Of a stretch of DNA of 64,000 nt, positions 16,934 through 26,826 are shown in pieces (within the stretch, counting starts at the first letter, position 1; each line of letters begins with the position of its first letter). A program made the position numbers and the translations under genes. The notes below the pieces were generated by a model that saw nothing but the letters and a program-made list of their open reading frames with translations, was not told where the DNA came from and did not search any database. The stretch comes from Ruegeria arenilitoris (GTDB taxonomy: Bacteria; Pseudomonadota; Alphaproteobacteria; Rhodobacterales; Rhodobacteraceae), in assembly GCF_013032855.1 (NCBI RefSeq), contig NZ_WQDA01000001.1, forward strand, positions 255,501 to 319,500, read 5' to 3'.

Positions 16934-17002
16934 ATGGTCGAGACAACCCAACCCAAGACCGCGGCTGTTCACGCTTCGGCACATGTGAACCGCGCGGTAT
17001 GA
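16934..17002 (+). CDS. Possible 22-codon leader ORF coupled to the SDR gene
   Basis: ATG at 16934 opens a 22-residue frame (MVETTQPKTAAVH...) whose TGA overlaps the ATG of the SDR gene by four bases (ATGA at 16999-17002). An in-frame ATG at 16922 would fall inside the predicted -10. If transcription starts near 16932 the mRNA would be practically leaderless. The SDR gene itself lacks a clear ribosome site, so coupled translation is plausible. Too short to assign by homology. Confidence 0.4.
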   Translation: MVETTQPKTAAVHASAHVNRAV

Positions 17003-17724
17003 GTAGTTTTGACGGAAAAATCTATTGGATCATCGGCGCCAGCGAAGGGCTGGGCCGGGCGCTGGCCGATGCCTTGGGCGGTCAGGGCGCGCACCTTGTG
17101 CTGTCCGCACGCAATGCCGAGCGGCTGGAGCAGATTTGCGCTTCGCTGCCCAATGCCCGTGCGGTACCGCTGGACGTGACCGATCTGGCGCAGGTGCGCC
17201 GCGCCGTGGCCGAGATCGGCCAAGTTGACGGTCTGGTCTACAACGCCGGGGCCTATGAGCCGATGCGCGCGCAGGACTGGCAGACCGAAGCCGCGCTGGC
17301 CATCAGCGACGTGAACTACTCAGGCGCGCTGCGGGTTCTGGGGGAAACCGTGCCGGCCATGGTGAAGGCGGGGCGTGGCGACATTACCCTGATCGGGTCG
17401 CTGGCGGGCTATCACGGACTGCCTGCGGCGATCGGGTACGGGTCCAGCAAGGCGGCGCTGATCTCGCTGGCCGAAACGATGCGGCATGACCTGGCCGGAA
17501 CCGGGGTGACGGTGCGCATCGTCAATCCGGGGTTCATCAAGACCCGGCTGACCGACAAGAACAGCTTCAAGATGCCGATGCTGATGGAGCCCGAAGACGC
17601 CGCGCAGCGCGTGCTGCGCGCAATGGCGCGCCGGCGCTTCCGGACCGACTTTCCGGCGCCGTTCTCGTGGGTCATCCGGCTGATCGATTACCTTCCGGAT
17701 ATTCTGGTCTATCGTGGAAAATAG
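16999..17724 (+). CDS. Short-chain dehydrogenase/reductase (SDR)
   Basis: A 241-residue classical SDR. The nucleotide-binding glycine motif is GASEGLG near residue 12, the NAG motif follows at VYNAGAYE, the active-site Ser is in IGSLAGYHG and the Tyr/Lys pair in YGSSKAALIS. The substrate is unknown. It diverges from the amine oxidase operon and shares with it an apparent pair of back-to-back ECF-type promoters. In R. sphaeroides an SDR gene belongs to the RpoE-controlled cluster with an amine oxidase and a GPH symporter (from memory), so a role in the same lipid or stress pathway is likely. Confidence 0.85.
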   Translation: MSSFDGKIYWIIGASEGLGRALADALGGQGAHLVLSARNAERLEQICASLPNARAVPLDVTDLAQVRRAVAEIGQVDGLVYNAGAYEPMRAQDWQTEAALAISDVNYSGALRVLGETVPAMVKAGRGDITLIGSLAGYHGLPAAIGYGSSKAALISLAETMRHDLAGTGVTVRIVNPGFIKTRLTDKNSFKMPMLMEPEDAAQRVLRAMARRRFRTDFPAPFSWVIRLIDYLPDILVYRGK

Positions 17725-17727
17725 ACT

Positions 17728-19380
17728 CTAACCAAGGCACCCTTGGCAGAACCAGCCCGCCGACATGGTGCCGCCATGGCCGTAGAACAGCCACAGCCGC
17801 TCGCCCTGTTCAGTCACCACCACCCAGTAATCGCGCACGCCGCTGCGCCAGTTGGGGTCGTCCAGCCACCATTCCGGGGCGATCCGCTCCGGGCCGGTGG
17901 CCTGCGCCAGTTGCCAGTCGCGCCCGCGCCAGCGGAAGCTGGTGGGCACATCCGGGTGGTCGGGGGCCATCACCGGCTCGGGCCGCCACATCAGCAGGGG
18001 GCGCGGGCGCGGCGGGACGGGCCAGTCGCGGGCCGGTTCCGACCAGGCCGCCGCCAGCGTCTGCGCGGTTTTCTCGGGGATGTGCGAAGCCGCCGGGTGT
18101 TGCCGCGTGATCGCCTCGAGCCCCACCCGCGCGCCCAGCTTTCCGATCAGATCGTCCAGCGCCGTGTTCCCCTCCAGACGGTTGCGGACGGCGCGGCTGG
18201 CCTCGGCATGGCCGGTCAGGGTGCGGGCATGCACCGGCTCGGTCTGCACCGCCGCAAGCCGCAGCATGTCGATGCCATAGCCTGCGTCGATCTGGTCGAT
18301 TTTCATCTCTAACAAAGGGCGAATGCGGTGTTTGTCATGGCTCGGCCGGGCCAGTCCGATCTCGATGATCTCGGCCGCCTGATCGGTGCGGTGCGCCTCG
18401 AGCCGCAGGGTCCGCGCCCCGCGCGCCTTTTCTTCCAGCCGGGCGCACAGGGTCGGCAGCATCCGGTCGATGGCGGCCATCACGTCCTCGGCCAGGCCGA
18501 TCGGGTTGGGCAGGGTCATCCGCACCGCAAAGTGATGCGGGGGCCGCGCGGGCGAGACCGGCTCGGGTGCGCTGCCCATCGCCTGATCCAGCCGTAGCAC
18601 CAGCCCGCGCCCGAATCGGCGGGCCAAACTGGCACGCGGCTGGCCCAGCAGGTCGCCGATCCGCCGCAGGCCCAGCCGGTTCAGCTGCGCCACGGTCTGG
18701 TCGTCCAGCCGCAGCGCCGCGATGGGCAGGGGGGCGAGCGCGCCATAGGCCTGCCCCGGCGGCGCGATCCGGGCCCCGCCGCCCACGGCCACCACCTGCG
18801 GCGCGGCACCGCCCTTGGTCCAGTGCCGCCGCTTGCCGGCGCGGGCGCGGGTGGCGCGGGCCTCTTGGGAGATGGCGTCGCCGCTGCGGTCCGAGGTGGC
18901 CTCTTGCCCGGCATAGCGCGCCAGCGCCCAGGCCGCGCCCAGCGTGTCGGCAATGCCCATCTGCACGCTCAGACCCATGTCGGCGCAGTCGGTTTCGATC
19001 ACGTCCAGCAGCGCCTCTTCGCCGCCGAACAGGTGGGCGCAGCCCGACAGATCGACGATCAGGCCATCGGGCGCCTCTTCGGCGACCCAGGGGCTGAACT
19101 TGCCCGCCCAGCGGCGCAGCGCGGTCAGAAAAGCAGCCTCGGCCGGGGCGTTGCGGGGGCGGGTGACAAGGGCCGCGCACATGGCATGGGCATCGCGCAC
19201 CGGCTGGCCCACGCGCAGACCGGCGGCCTGTGCATCAGTGTTCAGCGAGGTGATGACCTGCATGTTCGACTGTTCGGCCACCACCGCCAGCGGGCCTGTA
19301 TGCAGGCCCCGCGCGGCGCGGATCAGCCGTTCGGCCCCCAGACGGGGGAACCACAGCGAGAGTATTCGGCGTTTGGGCAT
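17728..19380 (-). CDS. imuB: ImuB-like, Y-family polymerase homologue of the SOS mutasome
   Basis: A 550-residue relative of Y-family DNA polymerases that, in the ImuA-ImuB-DnaE2 system, acts as a non-catalytic hub linking DnaE2 to the beta clamp during SOS mutagenesis. Hallmarks are the opening RILSLWFPRLGAERLIR, the LIVDLSGCAHLFGGEEALL block, the helix-hairpin-helix region (QLNRLGLRRIGDLLGQPRAS) and the C-terminal RPRPLLMWRPEPV with a WWxxD-like end. A consensus LexA box sits 17 bases before its ATG. imuA is not adjacent and dnaE2 is 4 kb away, unlike the usual cassette. Confidence 0.88.
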   Translation of the reverse strand: MPKRRILSLWFPRLGAERLIRAARGLHTGPLAVVAEQSNMQVITSLNTDAQAAGLRVGQPVRDAHAMCAALVTRPRNAPAEAAFLTALRRWAGKFSPWVAEEAPDGLIVDLSGCAHLFGGEEALLDVIETDCADMGLSVQMGIADTLGAAWALARYAGQEATSDRSGDAISQEARATRARAGKRRHWTKGGAAPQVVAVGGGARIAPPGQAYGALAPLPIAALRLDDQTVAQLNRLGLRRIGDLLGQPRASLARRFGRGLVLRLDQAMGSAPEPVSPARPPHHFAVRMTLPNPIGLAEDVMAAIDRMLPTLCARLEEKARGARTLRLEAHRTDQAAEIIEIGLARPSHDKHRIRPLLEMKIDQIDAGYGIDMLRLAAVQTEPVHARTLTGHAEASRAVRNRLEGNTALDDLIGKLGARVGLEAITRQHPAASHIPEKTAQTLAAAWSEPARDWPVPPRPRPLLMWRPEPVMAPDHPDVPTSFRWRGRDWQLAQATGPERIAPEWWLDDPNWRSGVRDYWVVVTEQGERLWLFYGHGGTMSAGWFCQGCLG

Positions 19381-19397
19381 CGGGCAGACATCAAAGT

Positions 19398-19412
19398 GTT
19401 CTCATTTTGTTC
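19398..19412 (-). promoter_or_regulatory. LexA box of imuB
   Basis: GTTC-TCATTTT-GTTC, the perfect alphaproteobacterial LexA operator pattern (GTTC-N7-GTTC). It ends 17 bases before the imuB ATG, so imuB should be SOS-controlled. Confidence 0.85.
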
Positions 19413-19446
19413 TTATCTGAGAATCATGCCCCGAGTCGAGTCCGCC

Positions 19447-19734
19447 TTATCCGCAGGTCAGCCGCTGAATGACCCCGGCTCCGTTCACATAGACGTTTAG
19501 CCGGTCGATGCGGTAATCCTGCGTGGCGATGTCATCGGGGCCCAGAACGCGGCTCCGTTCCGGCAGGCTGGCCTGAATGGTCGAGACCGGTTGCCCCACG
19601 GACTGGGCAAAGGGTTCGCCCTTGCAGAAGGCCAGATCCACCGGGGCGGCATCCACCTCGGCAGAGCCCGGTTCGGGCAGGTCGGTTTCGGCGCAGGCGG
19701 CCAGGACGATCAGGATCGGGATGAACCGGTACAT
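19447..19734 (-). CDS. I78-type protease inhibitor-like lipoprotein
   Basis: A 95-residue probable lipoprotein ([18 protein letters not shown], Cys near residue 15). The mature part has the I78 peptidase-inhibitor layout: [32 protein letters not shown], then [20 protein letters not shown] and a final TCG. Family members inhibit serine proteases such as elastase; bacterial ones are uncharacterised. ATG at 19734 has GAGGAG six bases upstream. It stands alone between imuB and the divergent frmA. Confidence 0.75.
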   Translation of the reverse strand: MYRFIPILIVLAACAETDLPEPGSAEVDAAPVDLAFCKGEPFAQSVGQPVSTIQASLPERSRVLGPDDIATQDYRIDRLNVYVNGAGVIQRLTCG

Positions 19735-19864
19735 TGGCGCTCCTCTTTTCGGCAATGTCGTTTCTGAAATATCAAAAGCTTACAGAGACTGCCATGAAAG
19801 CGCAGTTGAAAACACCCTGTATTTGACGCAGGGTCGGGTCAAACAAGACAGGGAGACAAGCAAC

Positions 19865-20977
<1,113 letters not shown>

Positions 20978-20991
20978 CAATCGGAAATTGC

Positions 20992-21018
20992 AAGGGCGGG
21001 GTTTATCCCGCCCTTTTT
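20992..21018 (+). terminator. Intrinsic terminator of frmA
   Basis: A 9-bp stem AAGGGCGGG/CCCGCCCTT with a GTTTAT loop and a TTTTT run, 15 bases after the frmA stop. It separates frmA from the low-G+C gene that follows. Confidence 0.9.
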
Positions 21019-21066
21019 GTCGCCTATCATCAGGACATTGATGAATATCTGAATAGAGAGATCAAA

Positions 21067-21786
21067 TTGACCACTGAAACAACGGAACGTTTGGCCGTTC
21101 TGATTGACGCCGAAAACGTACCGGCAAAGCATGTTGCCGAGATTTTCGAAGAAGTTGCCACATTGGGTGAGGCCGGTCTGCGCCGGATTTATGGCGATTT
21201 TTCGAACAGCACGCTACAGGGTTGGAGCGCTGAGAAACTGGCGGAATACGCCATCGTTCCGCACCAGCAATTCGCCAATACCACCGGTAAAAACGCAGGG
21301 GATATCGCCCTAGTAATTGATGCCATGGATATACTGCATTCTGCCCGATTTGGCGGCTTTGTGCTGGTGTCGTCAGACAGCGATTTTACGCGGTTGGCCA
21401 GCCGAATCCGCGAGCAAGGGTTGAGCGTGTTTGGGATCGGCGAGGAAAAGACGCCCAACGCCTTCAAGAAAGCCTGCAACCGCTTCATTCTTATTGAGAA
21501 CATCAAAAAGGAAGAGACGAATGGCGGCGAGAAGGTAAAGACAGTTCAGCCCAAAAAAGAACTGAATCATGCGTTCCAGTTGATTCGGAATGTCGTGCTT
21601 AAGTCCGAGGAACCGGACGGCTGGGCGGACCTTGGTTGGATAGGTAGTCAGCTCAGTATGAACTATTCGGATTTTGACACGCGAACTTATGGCTTCAAGC
21701 GGCTGAGCGACTTGGTACGAGCCACCGGAAAGTTCGAGGAAACAGGCGAAAACGGCGGCCTTAAGATCAGACTGAAGGATCAGTAG
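21067..21786 (+). CDS. NYN-domain nuclease-like protein with OST-HTH/LOTUS domain
   Basis: A 239-residue protein: an N-terminal NYN (PIN-like) ribonuclease-type domain, residues 1-150, and a C-terminal OST-HTH/LOTUS domain, about 165-239. Acidic residues expected in the active site are in LAVLIDAENV, DIALVIDAMDIL and VSSDSDFTRL. Such proteins probably cut or bind RNA; bacterial targets are unknown. TTG at 21067 is the best start (AGAGAG upstream). Base content is low for this genome: three sampled 60-base lines are 45, 55 and 43 % G+C against about 70 % in frmA, so it is probably a recent arrival. Confidence 0.8.
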   Translation: MTTETTERLAVLIDAENVPAKHVAEIFEEVATLGEAGLRRIYGDFSNSTLQGWSAEKLAEYAIVPHQQFANTTGKNAGDIALVIDAMDILHSARFGGFVLVSSDSDFTRLASRIREQGLSVFGIGEEKTPNAFKKACNRFILIENIKKEETNGGEKVKTVQPKKELNHAFQLIRNVVLKSEEPDGWADLGWIGSQLSMNYSDFDTRTYGFKRLSDLVRATGKFEETGENGGLKIRLKDQ

Positions 21787-21794
21787 CCGCCGCG

Positions 21795-22733
21795 TTATGA
21801 CCCCGGCCGCGCCGAGGCGCCGGTGTCAGAGCGCGGCGAGCGGACGCGCAAAACCGGCTTGTTCGGCGATACATTTGCCCGGCTTTCGCGCCAGACGACG
21901 AAGATGCCCGATGCGATGATGATCGCGGCCCCCACGGCCACCCATTTGTCGGGCTTTTCGCCGAAGAACACCGCGCCGAATATCGTGGCCCAGATGATCT
22001 GGCTGTACTGGCTGGGCGCGACCACGCCGGCGGGCGCCGCGCGATAGGCCAGGATGATCAGGTGCTGGGCGATCACCGAGAACACGCCGACCAAGGCCAT
22101 CATCGCCAGATGGATCAGCGAAGGCGGCTGATAGACCGCTGGTTGCGCAAGGCTCATGACCGCGATCGCCAGCAGCATCGGATACAGGATCAGCACGGCC
22201 GAGCGTTCCTCGTTTCCGATCTTGCGCACCAGCACGGATGCGAAGGCGCTGCAGAACGCGGCCGTCAGGGCGGCAAGGTGGCCGAGGGTGATCTCGGTCG
22301 CGCCGGGGCGCAGGACGATCAGCACTCCGATCAGGCCCACGCCCACTGCGGCCCAGCGTTGGGCGCGCACGACCTCGCCCAGTATCGGGATCGACAGGAC
22401 GGTGACGATCAGCGGAAAGGAAAACAGCAGCGAATAAACCTCGGCCAGGGGCAGGACCGAAAAGGCGTAGAAGGCACAGGACATCGACGTGACCATCAGC
22501 CCCGAGCGTAGCATCACCAGCCACGGGTGATGCGGCCGAAAATTGCCAGCGGTCCGGTCCGCGAGGATCGTGACCGCCATCGGCACAAAGGAAAACAGCG
22601 TGGCAAAAAAGATGATCTGCAGCACGGAATAGGTGCCGCCCAGCGTCTTGATCAGCGCGTCATGGGTGGCAAAGACGGCAAACCCGAGAAAGGCAAAGCC
22701 AAGTCCCTGCAGGGTCGAGTTCTGTGTGCTCAT
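21795..22733 (-). CDS. EamA/DMT-family transporter
   Basis: A 312-residue inner-membrane protein with about ten helices and two EamA repeats (for example FATHDALIKTLGGTYSVLQI and PSQYSQIIWATIFGAVFFGE). Substrate unknown. I chose ATG 22733 (MSTQNSTLQG); the longer open frame to 22814 has no ribosome site. It converges with the NYN gene with eight bases between stops. Confidence 0.82.
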   Translation of the reverse strand: MSTQNSTLQGLGFAFLGFAVFATHDALIKTLGGTYSVLQIIFFATLFSFVPMAVTILADRTAGNFRPHHPWLVMLRSGLMVTSMSCAFYAFSVLPLAEVYSLLFSFPLIVTVLSIPILGEVVRAQRWAAVGVGLIGVLIVLRPGATEITLGHLAALTAAFCSAFASVLVRKIGNEERSAVLILYPMLLAIAVMSLAQPAVYQPPSLIHLAMMALVGVFSVIAQHLIILAYRAAPAGVVAPSQYSQIIWATIFGAVFFGEKPDKWVAVGAAIIIASGIFVVWRESRANVSPNKPVLRVRSPRSDTGASARPGS

Positions 22734-22848
22734 CTGGCTGGTCCCGGGCGATTGGATGCTGTGGCAGGTGTCTGAGGCCTGATTAAACCCAATCGGCAGA
22801 GTCGGATAGTCCAAACTTTACCGCTAACATCCCTGCAGGGCCGGCCGT

Positions 22849-23262
22849 TCAGCGCAGGATCGGCGGAGCCCCGGCCGGTTGGCGGGCGGCCGCGACACCG
22901 GCCTGCATCCCCGCGCCGATGCGTCGGGCCAGCGCCACCCAGGGCGTGGCCGTTTCCGGGGGCAGGGTGCCGTGGGCGACCTCTTCGAACAGGTCCAGCC
23001 AATGGGCAAACATTTCGGGTTTCACGTCCGGACGCTCGATATGCACACGCTGCGGATTGCCGCTGTAGCCGCGCTCGTACAGGATGGCGTTGCGCCAGAA
23101 GGCGGCGATCCGGTCCTCATGCGCGGGCCAGTCGGTGACGTGGCGGTTGAAGATCGGGCCCAGCAGGGGGTCCTGCCGGACGCGGGCGTAGAATGCGGTG
23201 ACCTGCGCTTGGATCTGGTCGGGCGTGGCGGGAAAACGCGGGGGCAGTACGGGCCGGGTCAT
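22849..23262 (-). CDS. Group III truncated haemoglobin
   Basis: A 137-residue truncated globin of group III (TrHb3, Cgb-like). Markers are FYARVRQDPLLGPIFN, the DWPAHEDRIAAFWRNAILYE stretch, and HxxR-type haem contacts in QRVHIERPDVKPEMFAHWLDLF, where His of FAHWL is a likely proximal ligand. The physiological role of the group is uncertain: oxygen, NO or sulfide chemistry has been proposed. It follows dnaE2 by 16 bases on the same strand and may be transcribed with it, which would place a globin in an SOS transcript. Confidence 0.88.
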   Translation of the reverse strand: MTRPVLPPRFPATPDQIQAQVTAFYARVRQDPLLGPIFNRHVTDWPAHEDRIAAFWRNAILYERGYSGNPQRVHIERPDVKPEMFAHWLDLFEEVAHGTLPPETATPWVALARRIGAGMQAGVAAARQPAGAPPILR

Positions 23263-23278
23263 GATCGGGGCTTTCGAT

Positions 23279-26233
23279 TCAGGCTCTGTTCCGGGCAGAT
23301 ACCGCGTTTTTCGGCCCGGATGCAGGGGCGGAATTGTCGCGCTGCCCCGGCGTCAGCAGGTGCCGCAACAGGGCCACCGGGTGTGCCCGCAGGCTCAGGC
23401 GGGTGGCGACGTAATCCTCGACCACCTGCTCGCCCAGCGACATCTGCGGCAGATGGGCGGCGGGTTCGTCCAGCGCCTCGCCTTCCAGATCCTGCGCGAA
23501 CAGGGGCAGGGGTTTGGCGGTGGCGATCGCCTTGGCCTGCCACAGCGCCTCGCGCCGGGTCAGGCCGCAGGCGGCAAAGGCATCGGCCTCGGCCAGACGC
23601 TCGATCACCGAGGGGCCAAGGCCCGCGCGGCGCCAGACGTCGTCAACCTGGTGGTAGCCGTTGCCGCGCGCGGCGGTCAGCCAACTGGCGTCCTCTTCGC
23701 TCAGGCCCTTGATCTGGCGAAAGCCCAGCCGCAGGGCCAGCCCGCCATGGCCGTCTGGCTCCATCACGTTGTCCCAGAAGCTGGCATTGATGCAGACCGG
23801 ACGCACTTGCACGCCATGCTCGCGCGCATCGCGCACGATCTGGGCGGGGGCATAGAACCCCATTGGTTGCGAATTCAGCAGCGCGCAGGCAAAAATCCCC
23901 GGATGGTGGCACTTGATCCAGGCGCTGGCATAGACCAGCAGCGCAAAGCTGGCCGCGTGGCTTTCGGGGAAGCCGTAGGAGCCGAACCCCTCGATCTGCG
24001 AGAAACAGCGCTCGGCGAACTCGGCGTCATAGCCGTTGCGCTGCATCCCGCGCAGGAACAGGGTGCGGAATTCGCTGACATTGCCGTGTTTCTTGAAGGT
24101 CGCCAGCGAGCGCCGCAGCCGGTCGGCCTGTTCGGGGGTGAAACCCGCGCCGACGATGGCGATCTGCATCGCCTGTTCCTGAAACAGCGGTACGCCCAGC
24201 GTCTTGCCCAGCACCTCGCCCAGTGCGTCCGAGGGGAAGCTGACCTCCTCCTCGCCATTCCGGCGGCGGATATAGGGATGCACCATGTCGCCCTGAATGG
24301 GGCCGGGGCGGATGATGGCGACCTCGATAACCAAGTCATAGAAATTGCGCGGCCGCATCCGGGGCAGAAAGTTCATCTGTGCACGTGATTCCACCTGGAA
24401 CACGCCGACCGAATCCGCGCGGCACAGCATGTCATAGACCGCCGGGTCCTCGGGCGGCAGGGTGGCGAGCGTATAGCTGGTCTGGTGGTGCTGGGCGATC
24501 AGGTCAAAGGCCTTGCGGATGCAGGTCAGCATGCCAAGGCTCAGGACATCGACCTTGAGGATGCCAAGCGTATCAATGTCATCCTTGTCCCAGCAGATGA
24601 CGGTGCGGTCCTCCATCGTGGCGTTCTCGATGGGCACCAGCTCGTCCAAGCGGCCCTCGGTGATGATGAACCCGCCCACATGCTGGGACAGGTGGCGGGG
24701 GAAGCCGTTGATCTCATTTACCAGTGTTAGAGTCTGTTTCAGGCGGCGATCCTCGGGGTCGAGGCCGATTTCGCGCATCCGTTCCGCCTCGAGCCCCGAG
24801 GCCGAGAAGAACCCCCACAGCTGCGAGGACAGGGCGGAAATCGTGTCTTCGGTCAGGCCCATGGCGCGGCCCACCTCGCGGATGGCGCGCTTGCCGCGAT
24901 AGTGGATCACCGTGGCGCACAGCCCCGCGCGGTGGCGGCCATAGCGTTCATAGATGTGCTGGATCACCTCTTCGCGGCGTTCATGTTCGAAATCCACGTC
25001 GATGTCGGGCGGCTCGTCCCGCGCCTCGGAGACGAAGCGTTCGAACACCATGGTGCCCATCTCAGGGCTGACCGAGGTGACGCCCAGGCAATAGCAGACC
25101 ACCGAATTGGCCGCCGAGCCGCGCCCCTGGCACAGGATCCCGCGGCCGCGGGCAAAATGCACGATGTCGCGGACGGTCAGGAAATAGGGCTCGTATTTCA
25201 GCTTGCCGATCAGGGTCAGCTCATGCGCCAGCATCGCCTTGACCTTTTCGGGTGCGCCAGCGGGATAGCGCCAGGCCAGCCCCTCATGCGCCAGACGGTG
25301 CAGGCGCTGGGCGGGGGTTTCTGTGCCGCTGACCTCGCTGGGATATTCATAGCGCAGCTCGTCCAGCGAGAAGGTGAGGTCCTGGCTGAGCGCATACGCA
25401 CGGGCCACAGCGCCTTCATGCCCCTTGAAGATGCGCAGCATCTCGGCCTCGGACCGCAGGCGCTGTTCGCCATTGGCCAGCGCGTGACGGCCCAGATCGT
25501 CCACCTTGCGGCGCAGCCGGATCGCGGTCAGCACATCGGCCAGCCGGCGGCGCGAGCCGTGATGCATCATCGGTGCGGCGCTGGCGATGGTGAGCAGGCC
25601 CAGATGGCGCGATTCAGTCTCTAACAAATGGAAAAACATCGAATCCGCCCCGTCATAGCGCGGATGCATCAGCAAATGCATGCGCCCGGCAAAGCGGCGC
25701 GTCAGCTGTTGCGCCTGTGTCCGCCATCCGCTCGCGCCGCCGGTCGGACGGCCCGCCTGTGGCCAGAGCAGCAGGTGGAGGCCGTCGGAAAACTCCAACA
25801 GGTCGGACAGGTGCAGGATGCAGTCGCCCTTGGCCGCGCGCAGCCGTCCGGTGGACAGGAGGCGGCACAGGCTGGCCCAGCCCTGCCGGTTGAGGGGCAG
25901 GGCGGTGACGGGCGGGGCGTCGGTAAAGATCAGCCGCGCCGCCGGGATCAGGCGCGGCACCGCATGCACCGGGAACGAGGGCGGTTTCGGGATGTGATCG
26001 GGGCAGGGCGGGCCGATGGGCGTGTTCTGCTCCTCCCACGCGCGGCGCTCGTGCACCTTGCGGGCGATCTCGCGCGCCTGGGTATGGGCGCGGACGATGC
26101 CCGCCACCGAGTTGTCATCGGCGATGGCGATGGCGGGCAGGCCCAGGGTGACGGCGCGCTCCATGTACTCCTCGGGGTGCGAGGCCCCGGTGAGGAAGGT
26201 GAAGTTCGACGTGATCGACAGCTCGGCATACAT
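23279..26233 (-). CDS. dnaE2: Error-prone DNA polymerase DnaE2
   Basis: A 984-residue C-family polymerase used in SOS translesion synthesis with ImuB. The N-terminal PHP domain is degenerate (LSITSNFTFLTGASHPEEYM) and lacks the metal-site histidines of replicative DnaE. The catalytic aspartates are in PDIDVDFEHERREEV, preceded by GRGSAANSVVCYCLGVT. It starts with ATG at 26233, with a near-consensus LexA box 16 bases upstream. The gene is shorter than DnaE1 and has no C-terminal tau-binding region, as usual for DnaE2. Confidence 0.95.
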   Translation of the reverse strand: MYAELSITSNFTFLTGASHPEEYMERAVTLGLPAIAIADDNSVAGIVRAHTQAREIARKVHERRAWEEQNTPIGPPCPDHIPKPPSFPVHAVPRLIPAARLIFTDAPPVTALPLNRQGWASLCRLLSTGRLRAAKGDCILHLSDLLEFSDGLHLLLWPQAGRPTGGASGWRTQAQQLTRRFAGRMHLLMHPRYDGADSMFFHLLETESRHLGLLTIASAAPMMHHGSRRRLADVLTAIRLRRKVDDLGRHALANGEQRLRSEAEMLRIFKGHEGAVARAYALSQDLTFSLDELRYEYPSEVSGTETPAQRLHRLAHEGLAWRYPAGAPEKVKAMLAHELTLIGKLKYEPYFLTVRDIVHFARGRGILCQGRGSAANSVVCYCLGVTSVSPEMGTMVFERFVSEARDEPPDIDVDFEHERREEVIQHIYERYGRHRAGLCATVIHYRGKRAIREVGRAMGLTEDTISALSSQLWGFFSASGLEAERMREIGLDPEDRRLKQTLTLVNEINGFPRHLSQHVGGFIITEGRLDELVPIENATMEDRTVICWDKDDIDTLGILKVDVLSLGMLTCIRKAFDLIAQHHQTSYTLATLPPEDPAVYDMLCRADSVGVFQVESRAQMNFLPRMRPRNFYDLVIEVAIIRPGPIQGDMVHPYIRRRNGEEEVSFPSDALGEVLGKTLGVPLFQEQAMQIAIVGAGFTPEQADRLRRSLATFKKHGNVSEFRTLFLRGMQRNGYDAEFAERCFSQIEGFGSYGFPESHAASFALLVYASAWIKCHHPGIFACALLNSQPMGFYAPAQIVRDAREHGVQVRPVCINASFWDNVMEPDGHGGLALRLGFRQIKGLSEEDASWLTAARGNGYHQVDDVWRRAGLGPSVIERLAEADAFAACGLTRREALWQAKAIATAKPLPLFAQDLEGEALDEPAAHLPQMSLGEQVVEDYVATRLSLRAHPVALLRHLLTPGQRDNSAPASGPKNAVSARNRA

Positions 26234-26249
26234 GGCGATTCCACATTAT

Positions 26250-26264
26250 ATTCACGTTTTGTTC
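26250..26264 (-). promoter_or_regulatory. Near-consensus LexA box of dnaE2
   Basis: On the plus strand ATTC-ACGTTTT-GTTC, one base off GTTC-N7-GTTC, 16 bases before the dnaE2 ATG. Position and spacing match the perfect box at imuB. Confidence 0.7.
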
Positions 26265-26355
26265 TTTTTCGAGTCCCTGTCTGCATTGCGCAGGAAACGG
26301 GTCGTCTGCCCGCGTGTGGCAGGCGCATTGTCAGGGCAACAAAAGGAGACTCGAG

Positions 26356-26826
26356 ATGTTCAAGATCACCGCCCTGCCCACCGACGAAGTACGCGCCTTT
26401 CAGGCAGGCGCGCCCGATGCCTACGGACACGCGCCTGAACGCGCGGTATCAACCGGAACCGGAAATCCGTGCCGCCATTGCTTGCAGCACATTCCCGAAG
26501 GTGCAGAAATGCTGATTCTGGCCCATCGGCCTTTTGCAGAGACACATCCTTATGCCGAAACGGGGCCGATCTTCCTGTGTGCAAGCCCTTGTGAACGGTA
26601 TGAAGGGACTGATCTGCCAGAGGTTCTGACCTCATCGCCCGATTATCTGATCAAGGGCTATGGCCGCGATGACCGGATTGTCTACGGTACCGGCGTCGTG
26701 ACACCCACCGGACGGATCAGCGCGGCGGTGGATGCAATACTTGCCCGCCCCGAGGTGGCCTATATCCATGTACGCTCGGCCCGGAACAACTGCTATCAGG
26801 CGCGGATCGACCGGGTCACAGCTTGA
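26356..26826 (+). CDS. DUF1203 protein
   Basis: A 156-residue soluble protein of the DUF1203 family. Family segments: CRHCLQHIPEGAEMLILAHRPF, TGPIFLCASPCERYEG, and the C-terminal VRSARNNCYQARIDRV. A cluster of Cys and His suggests a metal site, but no function is known. ATG at 26356 follows AAAAGGAG. Its last 11 bases overlap the 3' end of the convergent ABC gene, and it diverges from dnaE2 over 122 bases. Confidence 0.85.
   Translation: MFKITALPTDEVRAFQAGAPDAYGHAPERAVSTGTGNPCRHCLQHIPEGAEMLILAHRPFAETHPYAETGPIFLCASPCERYEGTDLPEVLTSSPDYLIKGYGRDDRIVYGTGVVTPTGRISAAVDAILARPEVAYIHVRSARNNCYQARIDRVTA

Noticed and set aside
26356-26826. imuA at the dnaE2 locus
   Set aside because: The protein is a DUF1203 member, not RecA-like, and is on the opposite strand.
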